Assembly: GCA_900766135.1 (NCBI GenBank)
Contig: CAAFUF010000012.1
Span: forward strand, 10,443-74,442
Source: Paenibacillaceae bacterium
GTDB taxonomy: Bacteria > Bacillota > Bacilli > Paenibacillales > Paenibacillaceae
Length of the DNA: 64,000 nucleotides
Direction: 5' to 3'
The translations under genes were made by a program, and so were the position numbers. The notes beneath the pieces were generated by a model, which did not search any database, had not been told where the DNA came from, and saw only the letters and a list, made by a program, of their open reading frames with translations. Below are positions 9,054 through 17,291 of the stretch, piece after piece; the first letter of the stretch is position 1; every line of letters begins with the position of its first letter.

Positions 9054-9341
9054 GTGGAGCAAAAAATTTCTGAGATCATTGTGCACATGGCCCACTCTCA
9101 TCAGCAGATGGCGCGGGTGATCGATGCCGAGCGGCAGGTTGCCGTGCGCATGGCGCAGATCGTGCACGCGATTCCCGATGCCGAGCCGGCGTTCGAAGGA
9201 GCGTCCGGCATTTTGGAGAATTCGGGTCGGATTAACAAAAGCGTGATCTCCTATTTAAATGCCATTGCCGATTTGCAGGAGGCGATGGCCGAGAATTTGG
9301 GCCTTGTCATGAAACAATTGAAGGACCAAGAGGAAGAGTGA
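9054..9341 (+). CDS. Small helical protein, family A (unknown function)
   Basis: I do not recognise this 95-residue protein. It starts with GTG behind AAGGAGGAG. It is predicted all-helical, rich in Met, Gln and Ala, with no signal or membrane segment. It contains two similar segments, MAHSHQQMARVI near the start and IADLQEAMAENL near the end, and ends in an acidic tail. The two downstream genes carry equivalent segments at matching places, so the three seem to be paralogues. The position between glycosyltransferases and a scaffold-like gene suggests a structural or adaptor role. Confidence 0.75.
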   Translation: MEQKISEIIVHMAHSHQQMARVIDAERQVAVRMAQIVHAIPDAEPAFEGASGILENSGRINKSVISYLNAIADLQEAMAENLGLVMKQLKDQEEE

Positions 9342-9366
9342 GGTTAGAGAAGCGGGGTATGATGCC

Positions 9367-9726
9367 ATGAGCAGGGAACAGGCCTATCTGAACATGCTGG
9401 ATGCGGCCGCTAAAATCCAGTGGAACGTCGCAATGATCCTGGAGGCCAAGGCGGTCGAATCCGAGAAGGTGCGCAACTGGATAACGAATCATGTGCTGGA
9501 GAGCAGTTTCGAGGACCACGAAAAGCAGCTGTCCGAACCGCTGGATGTTCACGATCAGCTCGTGGAGGTGATCGAGGGCCTGACCAAGCTGCAAAACGGG
9601 CTGTGCAGCAACCTGAAAACGGTGCTTCCGCAAGCCGATGACGAAGGCGGCGGCACTGGCTTGGACGGTGGTTTTGGCGGGTTGTTCGGCGGCGGTGATT
9701 TTGATCTGGAGGATTCAAGCAAATGA
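9367..9726 (+). CDS. Small helical protein with Gly-rich tail, family A
   Basis: This 119-residue protein has the family A layout: LDAAAKIQWNVAMIL near the start and IEGLTKLQNGLCSNL after residue 75. It then diverges into a Gly-rich acidic tail (residues 95-119) with GGFGGLFGGGDF. No known domain is recognised. It has an ATG start 25 bases after the previous gene and overlaps the next by four bases, so the three small genes are probably translated together. The tail resembles low-complexity ends of spore coat and other assembly proteins, but that is only a resemblance. Confidence 0.75.
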   Translation: MSREQAYLNMLDAAAKIQWNVAMILEAKAVESEKVRNWITNHVLESSFEDHEKQLSEPLDVHDQLVEVIEGLTKLQNGLCSNLKTVLPQADDEGGGTGLDGGFGGLFGGGDFDLEDSSK

Positions 9727-10067
9727 CGATCTTCCCCCTTCAGTCCGGGGAGGAGGCCAAACTTCGGTTGATCGATGCGATCAGCCAAAGCCAGCTGGCG
9801 ATGGCGCGGATTCTCGGCAGCCTCGCCGAAGTGACCGAATTGTCCCCGGACGCCGCTAGGCACATCGCCGGCAATATCGATAAATTGACGAAATACCAGG
9901 AAGCGATGGCCCGCACGGTATGCGGGTTGACTTTTCATCGCGTCAAATACGGAACTCCTTCGCCGCCATGGATGATCGACGCTTGTTACGCCGCATACGA
10001 CGTTACCCGAGGAGAACAGGAGGAAAAAGTATGGCAAAAACCAAACTCCGGCGAACCCGCCGTGTGA
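9723..10067 (+). CDS. Small helical protein, family A, third copy
   Basis: This 114-residue protein again has two similar helices, LIDAISQSQLAMARIL and IDKLTKYQEAMARTV, matching those of the two preceding genes. After residue 68 comes a different tail with VKYGTPSPPW and two Cys in the whole protein. It overlaps the previous gene by four bases (ATGA) and runs 37 bases into the next gene in another frame. Function unknown. The three copies within 1 kb suggest duplication and specialisation, or subunits of one assembly. Confidence 0.72.
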   Translation: MTIFPLQSGEEAKLRLIDAISQSQLAMARILGSLAEVTELSPDAARHIAGNIDKLTKYQEAMARTVCGLTFHRVKYGTPSPPWMIDACYAAYDVTRGEQEEKVWQKPNSGEPAV

Positions 10068-10423
10068 AACCGCGCGCGCTGAGAAAAATTCGGCCCCGCA
10101 GAAAACGGAAGTTGTCCCTGCGCCGGGGGAGCAAACTAACCACTGCCCGCCGCAAGCGGCGCAAGGCGGTCTCTAAGCTGCGTTCACGCCGCGGCAAAAG
10201 AAGATGGAGACGCCGGCGTGCCGCCCTGCCGGTACCGGCCGCAGTGGTCCCGGTGCCTGAACCGGCCGCCGAACCTGCCCCCGTGGCCGTTCCGCCGGCT
10301 ACGCCGGAAGACGCAGTCGTTTACGATCAGGCCTATAACGAGTCTTATCAAGAAGGATTTAACAGCGGGTTTGCCCAAGGTTACGAGGATGGGCACAAAC
10401 TCGCCTATAAAAATCAAATCTAG
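10031..10423 (+). CDS. Polycationic protein with seven GX3 quartets (putative scaffold)
   Basis: This 130-residue protein has no enzyme domain. Residues 1-63 are about half Arg/Lys, resembling a polycation. Residues 66-92 are a Pro/Ala/Val linker. Residues 97-126 are seven consecutive quartets of small residue, Tyr/Phe/His, x, x (YDQAYNESYQEGFNSG and onward). The same two modules occur as end-pieces on glycosyltransferases nearby, so I infer a scaffold or anchor that binds them. The basic part could bind an acidic glycan or nucleic acid. The start is ATG behind AGGAGGAAAA. A terminator follows directly. Confidence 0.75.
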   Translation: MAKTKLRRTRRVKPRALRKIRPRRKRKLSLRRGSKLTTARRKRRKAVSKLRSRRGKRRWRRRRAALPVPAAVVPVPEPAAEPAPVAVPPATPEDAVVYDQAYNESYQEGFNSGFAQGYEDGHKLAYKNQI

Positions 10424-10426
10424 CAT

Positions 10427-10460
10427 AAACCGCTGCCGGTGATCTGGCAGCGGTTTTTTT
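10427..10460 (+). terminator. Rho-independent terminator
   Basis: The 11-bp stem aaaccgctgcc/ggcagcggttt is followed by a T run, closing the small-gene operon. Confidence 0.9.
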
Positions 10461-10603
10461 GCGCATTTAAGGCTAACGGCGGCATTCGCCAATTTATCAG
10501 GCGGGCGGGTAGTCGTCCATGATGCACGTGTCCCCTCAGCATATATTTATTAAGACCCAGGAAACGCAAGAAGTAGAATTCCACGAAGATAGGATGAAGA
10601 ACC

Positions 10604-11689
10604 TTGGAGAACGTCAAGGAAAACCGGTACGGCGAGGCTTATCAAGCCGGATACGAAGAAGGACTCCGTTATGGCGGATGCCAGGCCGTGCTCGAACGAA
10701 TTCCGCCGCTTTCCCGGACGAAGGTGGACCTGAGGGTGTTATATGTGCCCCAGGGGTTTGACGCGATCGACGCGGGGGTTCAAGCCGCTCTAACGGAGTT
10801 GACGCGAGAGTGTGCCGTCACCGCTCCGGAGATGATGCTGCAGGAGGCCGAACGCCTTCGTCCCGATTTGGTGCTGGTCATGAACTCGCTGCATGTCTTC
10901 CCGCCCGATCATGCCGCGCAACTGGAACAAATTCGGGGGATGGGCATTCGAACCGCCGTATGGTTCGTCGATGACCCCTATTTTACCGATGATACGATCG
11001 CGCTGGCCTCAAGTTACGATTTGGTGTTTACGCACGAGATCGAATGCGTGCCGCTCTATCGGTCGCTCGGAGTTCGAAGCGTTCATCATCTCCCGCTGGC
11101 CGCCGATCCGTGCCAATTCCGTCCGGTTCCGACACGGCCGGAGTACCGCTACGACGTGTGTTTCATCGGCAATGCCTTTTGGAACCGGGTCGCCTTGTTC
11201 GACCGCTTAAGTTCGTTCCTGCAGGATAAACGGGTGCTGATCGCCGGGTTCCATTGGGATCGGCTGCCCCGTTACGAACAGTTGTCGCGGTTTATCCGTC
11301 CGGGGTGGGTTCCCGTCGAGGAGACGGTTCGCTATTACAATGCCTCCAAAATCGTGCTTAACATCCACCGGCCGACGCAAGCCGGCCAAGATAACCGGAA
11401 CGGACGCGACACCCCGGGGGGATCGATCAATCCGCGAACCTATGAGATTGCCGGCTGCGGCGCTTTTCAAATTACGGATATCCGCAGCGATTTGGCCTCC
11501 TACTACCAACCGGGCTACGACATCGAGACGTTCCGGGATGAAGCGGAGCTGGAGGCGAAAATCCGCTACTACCTCGAGCACGAGGAGGAACGTCGTCTCA
11601 TCGCTTGGCGCTCGCTGTGGACGACGACGGCTATCCATACGTATTCGGATCGGGTCAGTCGTCTGTTGGCCGCGGTCGCTGAAAGCTAA
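10604..11689 (+). CDS. CgeB family glycosyltransferase-like protein with N-terminal GX3 motif
   Basis: This 361-residue protein belongs to the CgeB family, which in Bacillus subtilis is linked to maturation and glycosylation of the outer spore layer. Residues 9-24 are GX3 quartets (YGEAYQAGYEEGLRYG). The enzyme part has TAVWFVDDPYFTDD, FTHEIECVPLYRSLG, HHLPLAADP, DVCFIGNAFWNRV, VLNIHRP and a C-terminal NPRTYEIAGCGAFQ, all typical of this GT-B-like family. It starts at TTG behind AGGATGA. The next gene is a clear paralogue. No membrane or export signal is seen, so it should act in the mother cell cytosol. Confidence 0.85.
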   Translation: MENVKENRYGEAYQAGYEEGLRYGGCQAVLERIPPLSRTKVDLRVLYVPQGFDAIDAGVQAALTELTRECAVTAPEMMLQEAERLRPDLVLVMNSLHVFPPDHAAQLEQIRGMGIRTAVWFVDDPYFTDDTIALASSYDLVFTHEIECVPLYRSLGVRSVHHLPLAADPCQFRPVPTRPEYRYDVCFIGNAFWNRVALFDRLSSFLQDKRVLIAGFHWDRLPRYEQLSRFIRPGWVPVEETVRYYNASKIVLNIHRPTQAGQDNRNGRDTPGGSINPRTYEIAGCGAFQITDIRSDLASYYQPGYDIETFRDEAELEAKIRYYLEHEEERRLIAWRSLWTTTAIHTYSDRVSRLLAAVAES

Positions 11690-11721
11690 TTTCTAAAACC
11701 AACCTAAGAAGGAGTGACATT

Positions 11722-12846
11722 ATGTTCATAGAGGAAGCGGCTGGCAATACGATTCAAACCGTTTTGGGCCCGGCCGAGAGCGGAAGAACCAACGGGCTCC
11801 GCGACGGCTACGCCGAGGGATATCTGAGGGGGAGAGCCAGCTATATCGTGGGTCAACCGCGGCCGGCTTTTCCGGTCCGCAAAGTGAAAGTGCTATATGT
11901 CAGCTCAGGAAAGGGGTTCCCGTATTCTCCGCTCGACGAGGCCGTAACTTCAACGCTCCGCGCGTTAACCACCGAGATGATCGCCGCCGTACCGGGAGAC
12001 CCGATTGCGGATTTGGCAGCGCAGCATAAGCCTGACCTGCTGCTCGCCCTCGACGGGCTGGAGCTCCCTGCGGAGCACGTGGACGCCGTTCGGGCGATGG
12101 GCATCCCGACTGCGGTTTGGTTTACGGATGATCCATATTATACCGATCTGACGATTCCGCTGAGTTCTCATTACGACTATGTATTTACGCTCGAACGGAA
12201 CTGCGTCGAACCCTACCGCACCGCCGGTTGCAGCCACGTGCATTATCTGCCGTTTGCCGCCTTTCCGGGGCACTATCGGCCAACCTTGATCCCCTCTCCT
12301 CACCGCCGTAATTTAAGCTTTATCGGCTCGGCTTATTGGAACCGGGTGATCTATCTTCAACCGGTCCTTCCAGCCCTGATGGAGCAAGGCTTAATGATCA
12401 ACGGAATTTGGTGGGATCGGCTGCCCGAGTTCCCGGCTTACGCGGACCGCATCGAGCTGGGCAAGTGGATGGGGCCGATGGAGACCGCCGAGGTATACAG
12501 CGGCTCGAAAATCGTCTTGAACCTGCACCGTTCCCCGTTCGAGGAGGACGTCAACAACAATCAAGCCGGGATCCCGGCGGCATCGCCCAATCCGCGAACG
12601 TTCGAGATCTCGGCCTGCGCCACGCTCCAATTGGTGGATGCGCGCGACGACTTAACTTCGTTTTACCTTCCCGGAGAAGAGATCGAGACCTTTTCCTCGC
12701 CGGAGGAATTGGTCGATAAGGTGCGTTATTACCTGACCCATGAGGAAGAAAGACGGGAAATCGCCCTGCGCGCTCTGGATCGGACCTTGCGGGAACATAC
12801 GTATGCCAATCGGTTAGATCAGTTGTTGTCTGTGATCTTCGGGTGA
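11722..12846 (+). CDS. CgeB family glycosyltransferase-like protein with N-terminal GX3 motif
   Basis: This 374-residue protein is a paralogue of the previous gene. They share the order of blocks: WFTDDPYYTDL, FTLERNCVEPYRTAG, HYLPFAAFPGH, SFIGSAYWNRVIYL, IVLNLHRSP and NPRTFEISACATLQ. Residues 25-37 carry the GX3 quartets GLRDGYAEGYLRG, so the tag is kept although the surrounding N-terminus differs from the paralogue (residues 1-20 bear no resemblance). ATG start behind AAGGAGTGA, 32 bases downstream of the first copy. The pair probably adds successive or alternative sugars. Third, more distant CgeB-like gene: 19545-20474. Confidence 0.85.
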   Translation: MFIEEAAGNTIQTVLGPAESGRTNGLRDGYAEGYLRGRASYIVGQPRPAFPVRKVKVLYVSSGKGFPYSPLDEAVTSTLRALTTEMIAAVPGDPIADLAAQHKPDLLLALDGLELPAEHVDAVRAMGIPTAVWFTDDPYYTDLTIPLSSHYDYVFTLERNCVEPYRTAGCSHVHYLPFAAFPGHYRPTLIPSPHRRNLSFIGSAYWNRVIYLQPVLPALMEQGLMINGIWWDRLPEFPAYADRIELGKWMGPMETAEVYSGSKIVLNLHRSPFEEDVNNNQAGIPAASPNPRTFEISACATLQLVDARDDLTSFYLPGEEIETFSSPEELVDKVRYYLTHEEERREIALRALDRTLREHTYANRLDQLLSVIFG

Positions 12847-12880
12847 TCCCGGAAAAAGCGCAAACAAAGGAGGGGCGATC

Positions 12881-14389
12881 GTGCCGGATAAGAAGAAGCT
12901 TCTGCTGTTTTCGCATGTGTGCAATTCAAGAAACGTAACCGGTGCCGAGAAGCTGTTGTTGTTTAATGCGAGGAAGCTATCGGCTTTCTACGACTGTACG
13001 ATTGTGGTTCCCCGGCAGGGCAGTTTGTCCGTGTTGGCCAAACGTTACGGGATCCGGACCCTCCTGTGCGAAAACGGGCTGCTCTACGGCATGTGTGCTC
13101 CGCATGCCGGCCTGAGCGGCGAGTTCCATACCATCGCCTGGAGCGAGCAGGTCCGGCGCACGATGGAGCTGCTGAATGAAGAGCGGCCGGATGCCGTGCT
13201 TGTGAATACCAGCGTCAACGTATCGCCGGCGATCGCCGCCAAACAGCTGGGCATCCCCGTTATTTGGCAGATCACGGAGGTTATAGCATCGAACGAATAC
13301 ACCGCGGAAGCGGTGACTCTCATCGACAGGTACAGCGACCTGATCATCGGGATTTCCAATTCCGTGCTGCTTCCCTTCCTTGGGACGCAGGCGGCAGACA
13401 AAACCGTGCTGCTGTACCCTTCTTGGAATCCCGAGGATATCCACCCCGACCTCTGGCCGGCGCAGCGCTGGCATAAACGGGCGGGGTGGAAGGTCAAGTC
13501 GTCGGAGGTGCTGGTGGGCTATATTTCTTCCTACCTGATTCCGGAGAAGGGGGCCGATCATTTCATCACGGCGGCGCTGAGCCTGGCGGACCGGTTCGCA
13601 GCGGCGAAGTTCGTCGTCGTTGGCGCGGAGATTCACCAAGAGTATTACCGGAACTTAAAGCGAGCGGTCCAGGGGTCACCGCATTCGCACCGATTCGTGT
13701 TCGTTAGCTTTGAAGACCATGTGGAATCCGCCTTTAGCGCGATGGATATCGTCGTTGTCCCGGGGATTTTGCCTGAAGGATTCGGGTTAACCGCGCTGGA
13801 AGCCATGGTTTTCGGCAAACCGGTGGTCGCTTATGCCTCGGGCGGGTTGCGAGAAATATTGGAGGCGGTAGGCAGCGGTGCCTACCTGGTGCCCACGCGG
13901 GACAGCGAAGGACTCGCGGAAAAATGCGCGGAGTTGCTGTCTTCCATCGAACTGGCTCGCAGCGTGGGGGAGCGCAACCGGGTTCGCGCGGAAGCTGCGT
14001 TTGGCCCGGCAGCCTACGATTTGCGGCTTCACGGACTGGTTCAGCGCGTGCAGGAGCTTTCGGGCCTCGTCGTACCTCTGCCCGAACCGGTACCGATCAC
14101 GCCGCCTCCGGGCACCGCGGATTTCCGTTCCGGCCTTGGGGCGACGATTGGGGAATTGCCGCCTGCCGCGTCCGCCAAGCCCGCCGGACGCCGCGGAAGA
14201 ATCAAGCTGAAGCGGGCCAAGCGGCCGCGCAGGAAAAGATCCGGAGCCGGACGAAGCTTGTCCGCTCGGCGCGGGGGCGGGGCGGGTCGCGTTCGCAAGG
14301 CAGTCCGGAACCGCCGCAAGCCCGGCCGGAGAGTCGCAAGGTCCCGTACGAAACGCGTGCGTAAACGCCATATGTCAGCAAGGAGATGA
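12881..14389 (+). CDS. GT4 family glycosyltransferase with polycationic C-terminal tail
   Basis: This 502-residue enzyme has a GT-B layout with a GT4 signature, PEGFGLTALEAM at 299-310, where the two Glu form the E-x7-E motif, then GKPVVAYASGG. Residues 150-165 (YSDLIIGISNSV) and LVGYISSYLIPEKG support the assignment. After a Pro-rich linker (400-435), residues 436-502 are a tail in which about half are Arg or Lys. It is thus the mirror image of the N-terminal basic domains on other enzymes here. The GTG start has AAGGAGGGG upstream. It is followed after four bases by the 2-epimerase gene. Confidence 0.85.
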   Translation: MPDKKKLLLFSHVCNSRNVTGAEKLLLFNARKLSAFYDCTIVVPRQGSLSVLAKRYGIRTLLCENGLLYGMCAPHAGLSGEFHTIAWSEQVRRTMELLNEERPDAVLVNTSVNVSPAIAAKQLGIPVIWQITEVIASNEYTAEAVTLIDRYSDLIIGISNSVLLPFLGTQAADKTVLLYPSWNPEDIHPDLWPAQRWHKRAGWKVKSSEVLVGYISSYLIPEKGADHFITAALSLADRFAAAKFVVVGAEIHQEYYRNLKRAVQGSPHSHRFVFVSFEDHVESAFSAMDIVVVPGILPEGFGLTALEAMVFGKPVVAYASGGLREILEAVGSGAYLVPTRDSEGLAEKCAELLSSIELARSVGERNRVRAEAAFGPAAYDLRLHGLVQRVQELSGLVVPLPEPVPITPPPGTADFRSGLGATIGELPPAASAKPAGRRGRIKLKRAKRPRRKRSGAGRSLSARRGGGAGRVRKAVRNRRKPGRRVARSRTKRVRKRHMSARR

Positions 14390-14393
14390 GACC

Positions 14394-15485
14394 GTGAAAA
14401 TCATGACCATATTGGGAACCCGGCCGGAGATCATCCGGCTTAGCCGGATCATTCCGCTGTTGGACCGATGGGCCGACAACCATGTGCTGGTGCACACGGG
14501 ACAGAATTTTACGGCCAGTCTCAGCGATGTATTTTTCCAAGAGCTTGGGTTGAGACAACCGGATTACGTCTTTCAAGATCATCAAACGACGCTGGGCAGC
14601 CAACTGTCGGCGATGTTCGGCCAGATGGAGCGGATATTGGATGCGGAACGCCCGGATCGCGTGCTTCTGCTGGGAGACACGAACAGCGCGCTATGCGCCG
14701 TGTTGGCGGAGCGGCTGGGTTACCCGGCGATCCACATGGAAGCGGGCAACCGCTGCTTTGACCTGGACGTTCCCGAGGAGAAGAACCGGAAAGTCATCGA
14801 TGCGGTGTCGACCATCAATATGCCTTATACCCCGCAGAGCAAAGCCCATTTGCTCGCGGAAGGCGTTCCGAGCAACCGCATCGTGCTGACCGGTAATCCG
14901 ATTTACGAAGTGATGAAGCATTACGAACCGCAGATCGAAGCTAGCGACATTTTGCAACGGCTGGGCCTGAAAGAAGGAGAATATTATCTCGTCACGGCCC
15001 ATCGGGCCGAGAACGTCGATCGGCCGGCTTCCCTGCACGCCATTATGGAGGGGTTGAACCGGGTAGCGGAGGCCTCGTCCAAACGGCTGATATGCAGCAT
15101 ACACCCGCGTACTAGATCGCGGATCGAACGTGATTTGAAGCTCGAGATGCATCCATTGGTCGAATTTTATGAGCCGTTCGGATTCTTCGATTTCGTGAAG
15201 CTGGAGAAGCATGCGTTATGCGCATTGACGGACAGCGGCACGGTACAAGAGGAGTGCTGCATCATGCGGGTGCCCACGGTAACGATTCGTCGGACAACGG
15301 AGCGGCCGGAGACCGTCGATTGCGGCAGCAACGTCGTTTCCGGCGTGGATGCCCGGAGAATCGCCGAAGCGGCGGCAATGATGGCCGGAATGGAACGCTC
15401 GTGGCCTTGTCCCGAGGGCTACCTGGAGGAGAACGTTTCGCAAAAAGTGGTCAAATTCGTGCTTGGAGGGAAGTTGAATGTTTAA
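14394..15485 (+). CDS. wecB: Non-hydrolysing UDP-N-acetylglucosamine 2-epimerase (WecB-like)
   Basis: This 363-residue enzyme probably converts UDP-GlcNAc-type sugars at C2, for example to UDP-ManNAc, or acts as FnlC/CapG on a deoxy intermediate. Family motifs are GTRPEIIRLSRI, LLLGDTNSALC, HMEAGNRCFDLDVPEE, NRKVIDAVSTIN, VTAHRAENVD and DSGTVQEEC. Length is normal for the family. The start is GTG. The next gene overlaps by eight bases and encodes a CapE-like dehydratase, the usual partner of CapG in UDP-L-FucNAc synthesis, so the deoxy-HexNAc route is the better guess. Gene symbol is by family, not by proven substrate. Confidence 0.85.
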   Translation: MKIMTILGTRPEIIRLSRIIPLLDRWADNHVLVHTGQNFTASLSDVFFQELGLRQPDYVFQDHQTTLGSQLSAMFGQMERILDAERPDRVLLLGDTNSALCAVLAERLGYPAIHMEAGNRCFDLDVPEEKNRKVIDAVSTINMPYTPQSKAHLLAEGVPSNRIVLTGNPIYEVMKHYEPQIEASDILQRLGLKEGEYYLVTAHRAENVDRPASLHAIMEGLNRVAEASSKRLICSIHPRTRSRIERDLKLEMHPLVEFYEPFGFFDFVKLEKHALCALTDSGTVQEECCIMRVPTVTIRRTTERPETVDCGSNVVSGVDARRIAEAAAMMAGMERSWPCPEGYLEENVSQKVVKFVLGGKLNV

Positions 15486-16464
15486 AGATCAAGTCATTCT
15501 TGTCACCGGGGGGACGGGTTCTTGGGGATACGAGCTGATCCGCCAGCTCCTCCCCCAGGAGCCGAAGGAGATCATCGTATATTCCCGGGGAGAGGCGGCC
15601 CAGGTCGCCATGAGCCGTGCATTCGACGACAAGCGCCTGACGTTCCGTATCGGGGATATCCGCGATAAGGAGGCGTTGACGGCGGCCTGCCGGAATGTGG
15701 ACATCGTCTACCATCTAGCGGCCTTGAAGCATGTGCCGATTTGCGAGGAGCAGCCCGGCGAAGCGCTGAAAACGAATGTGGTCGGTACGCAAAACGTCAT
15801 CGAAGCCGCCATCGAAAACAAAGTCAAGAAAGTTCTCTACATCTCGACCGATAAAGCCTCCAATCCGTCCAACTTCTACGGAATGACAAAAGCCATCGGC
15901 GAGAAGCTGGTCGTATATGCCAACCTGCTCCAGGAGGAAACCCGGTTTGTGTGCATCCGGGGGGGCAACGTGCTGGGCACCAACGGCAGCGTCATCCATC
16001 TGTTCAAGCAGCAAATCCGCGAAAAGAGGGAGGTCCGGATTACCGATTTGGAAATGACCCGGTTCTTCTTGACGATGCCGGAAGCGATCCAGCTTCTGTT
16101 TAAGGCATCCAGGGAAAGCGTGGGCGGCGAAATCTTCGTTATGCTGATGCCGACCTGCCGGATCGTGGAGCTGGCGGAGGTGTTAATCGAGGATTCGGGA
16201 GAATCGGACGTATCGGTCATAGAGTCGGGGATTCGGCCCGGGGAACGGATCCACGAACTGCTGCTCAGCGAATACGAGAGCCGGTCGACGGTGGTGTACG
16301 ACAAGGAGTATCTGGTGATTTTACCTGCGCTGGACATCGCGGGCTTGAAAGAACGCTACAGTCATTTGCCGCTCTTCCCCTTCGGCGAGCTGAACTCGGA
16401 GCATGGGCTGATGAGCAAGGAAGAGATCCGCGGCATGCTGGATAAAGGAGGATTTCTCTCATGA
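15478..16464 (+). CDS. UDP-HexNAc 4,6-dehydratase-like SDR enzyme (CapE/FnlA-like)
   Basis: This 328-residue extended SDR enzyme has the nucleotide-binding GGTGSWG at 11-17, AALKHVP at 81-87, the catalytic-site stretch STDKA at 123-127 and YGMTK at 134-138. These blocks fit polysaccharide biosynthesis proteins such as CapE, FnlA and PseB, which remove water from UDP-GlcNAc and may epimerise C5. It overlaps the epimerase gene before it and the reductase after it. A close paralogue of equal length lies at 21881-22867. Which copy retains the C5 epimerase activity cannot be read from sequence alone. Confidence 0.87.
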   Translation: MFKDQVILVTGGTGSWGYELIRQLLPQEPKEIIVYSRGEAAQVAMSRAFDDKRLTFRIGDIRDKEALTAACRNVDIVYHLAALKHVPICEEQPGEALKTNVVGTQNVIEAAIENKVKKVLYISTDKASNPSNFYGMTKAIGEKLVVYANLLQEETRFVCIRGGNVLGTNGSVIHLFKQQIREKREVRITDLEMTRFFLTMPEAIQLLFKASRESVGGEIFVMLMPTCRIVELAEVLIEDSGESDVSVIESGIRPGERIHELLLSEYESRSTVVYDKEYLVILPALDIAGLKERYSHLPLFPFGELNSEHGLMSKEEIRGMLDKGGFLS

Positions 16465-17291
16465 AGCTGCTGATCCTCGGAGGACACGGAATGGCAGGGC
16501 ATGTCCTGGTCCGGCATTTCCGCGAGTCGGGAGAACACCAGGTGTTTTATACCTCGCGCGATCCCGGTGACCCGGGCTCACTGATTCTGGACGCCGGTGA
16601 TATCGTCGCTGTTGATCAAGCGGTTCAACTGGTTCGTCCGGACGTCATTATCAACGCGGTTGGGGTGTTGAACCAGTTTGCCGACCACGACAAAATTATG
16701 GCCTACCACATCAATGGGTTTCTGCCTCATCGGCTACGGCATCTGGCGGATAAAACGGGCGCTCGCCTGATTCACATCAGTACGGACTGCGTCTTTCTCG
16801 GCGACCGCGGCGGTTACCGGGAGGACGATCAGCCCGACGGCGTGACGACTTACGCCGTGACCAAGGCGCTCGGTGAGGTGCGGGACGAAGGACATCTGAC
16901 GATTCGCACCTCGATCATCGGACCGGAAGTTCGCCGTCAGGGCATCGGCCTGTTCCAGTGGTTTATGAGCCAGGAAGGCAAGGTGTCCGGGTATCGCCGG
17001 GTGAAGTGGAACGGAGTGACCACGATACAGCTTGCCCGAACGATCGAATGGCTGCTGGATCGTCCGGTGTCCGGCTTGATTCATCTGGCTCACCCGGAAG
17101 TCGTCAGCAAATATGAGATGCTTCATCTATTTCGGGAAATCTGGGGGAAAACCGACATTGAGATCGAACCGGACGACGGACCGGCAATCGATCGGACGCT
17201 GGTGAACACCCGCCAAGATGCAGCGGTTCCCCTCCCTCCATTCCGGCAAATGCTGGAGGATATGGCTGAATGGATGAGACGGTATGGGTGA
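16461..17291 (+). CDS. RmlD-like SDR reductase
   Basis: This 276-residue enzyme resembles dTDP-4-dehydrorhamnose reductase and related nucleotide-sugar reductases. It has the N-terminal GGHGMAG (7-13), ISTDCVFLGDRGGYRE near 106-121 and the catalytic YAVTK at 131-135. Given its position after a 4,6-dehydratase it may reduce the 4-keto sugar, as CapF does in the FucNAc pathway although CapF is a different, larger protein. It overlaps the previous gene by four bases and the next by eight. No other candidate reductase is seen in the locus. Confidence 0.82.
   Translation: MKLLILGGHGMAGHVLVRHFRESGEHQVFYTSRDPGDPGSLILDAGDIVAVDQAVQLVRPDVIINAVGVLNQFADHDKIMAYHINGFLPHRLRHLADKTGARLIHISTDCVFLGDRGGYREDDQPDGVTTYAVTKALGEVRDEGHLTIRTSIIGPEVRRQGIGLFQWFMSQEGKVSGYRRVKWNGVTTIQLARTIEWLLDRPVSGLIHLAHPEVVSKYEMLHLFREIWGKTDIEIEPDDGPAIDRTLVNTRQDAAVPLPPFRQMLEDMAEWMRRYG

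Noticed and set aside
9723..10423. Frameshift joining the third small helical protein to the polycationic protein
   Set aside because: Each has its own start and ribosome site, and the overlap of 37 bases does not continue a domain.
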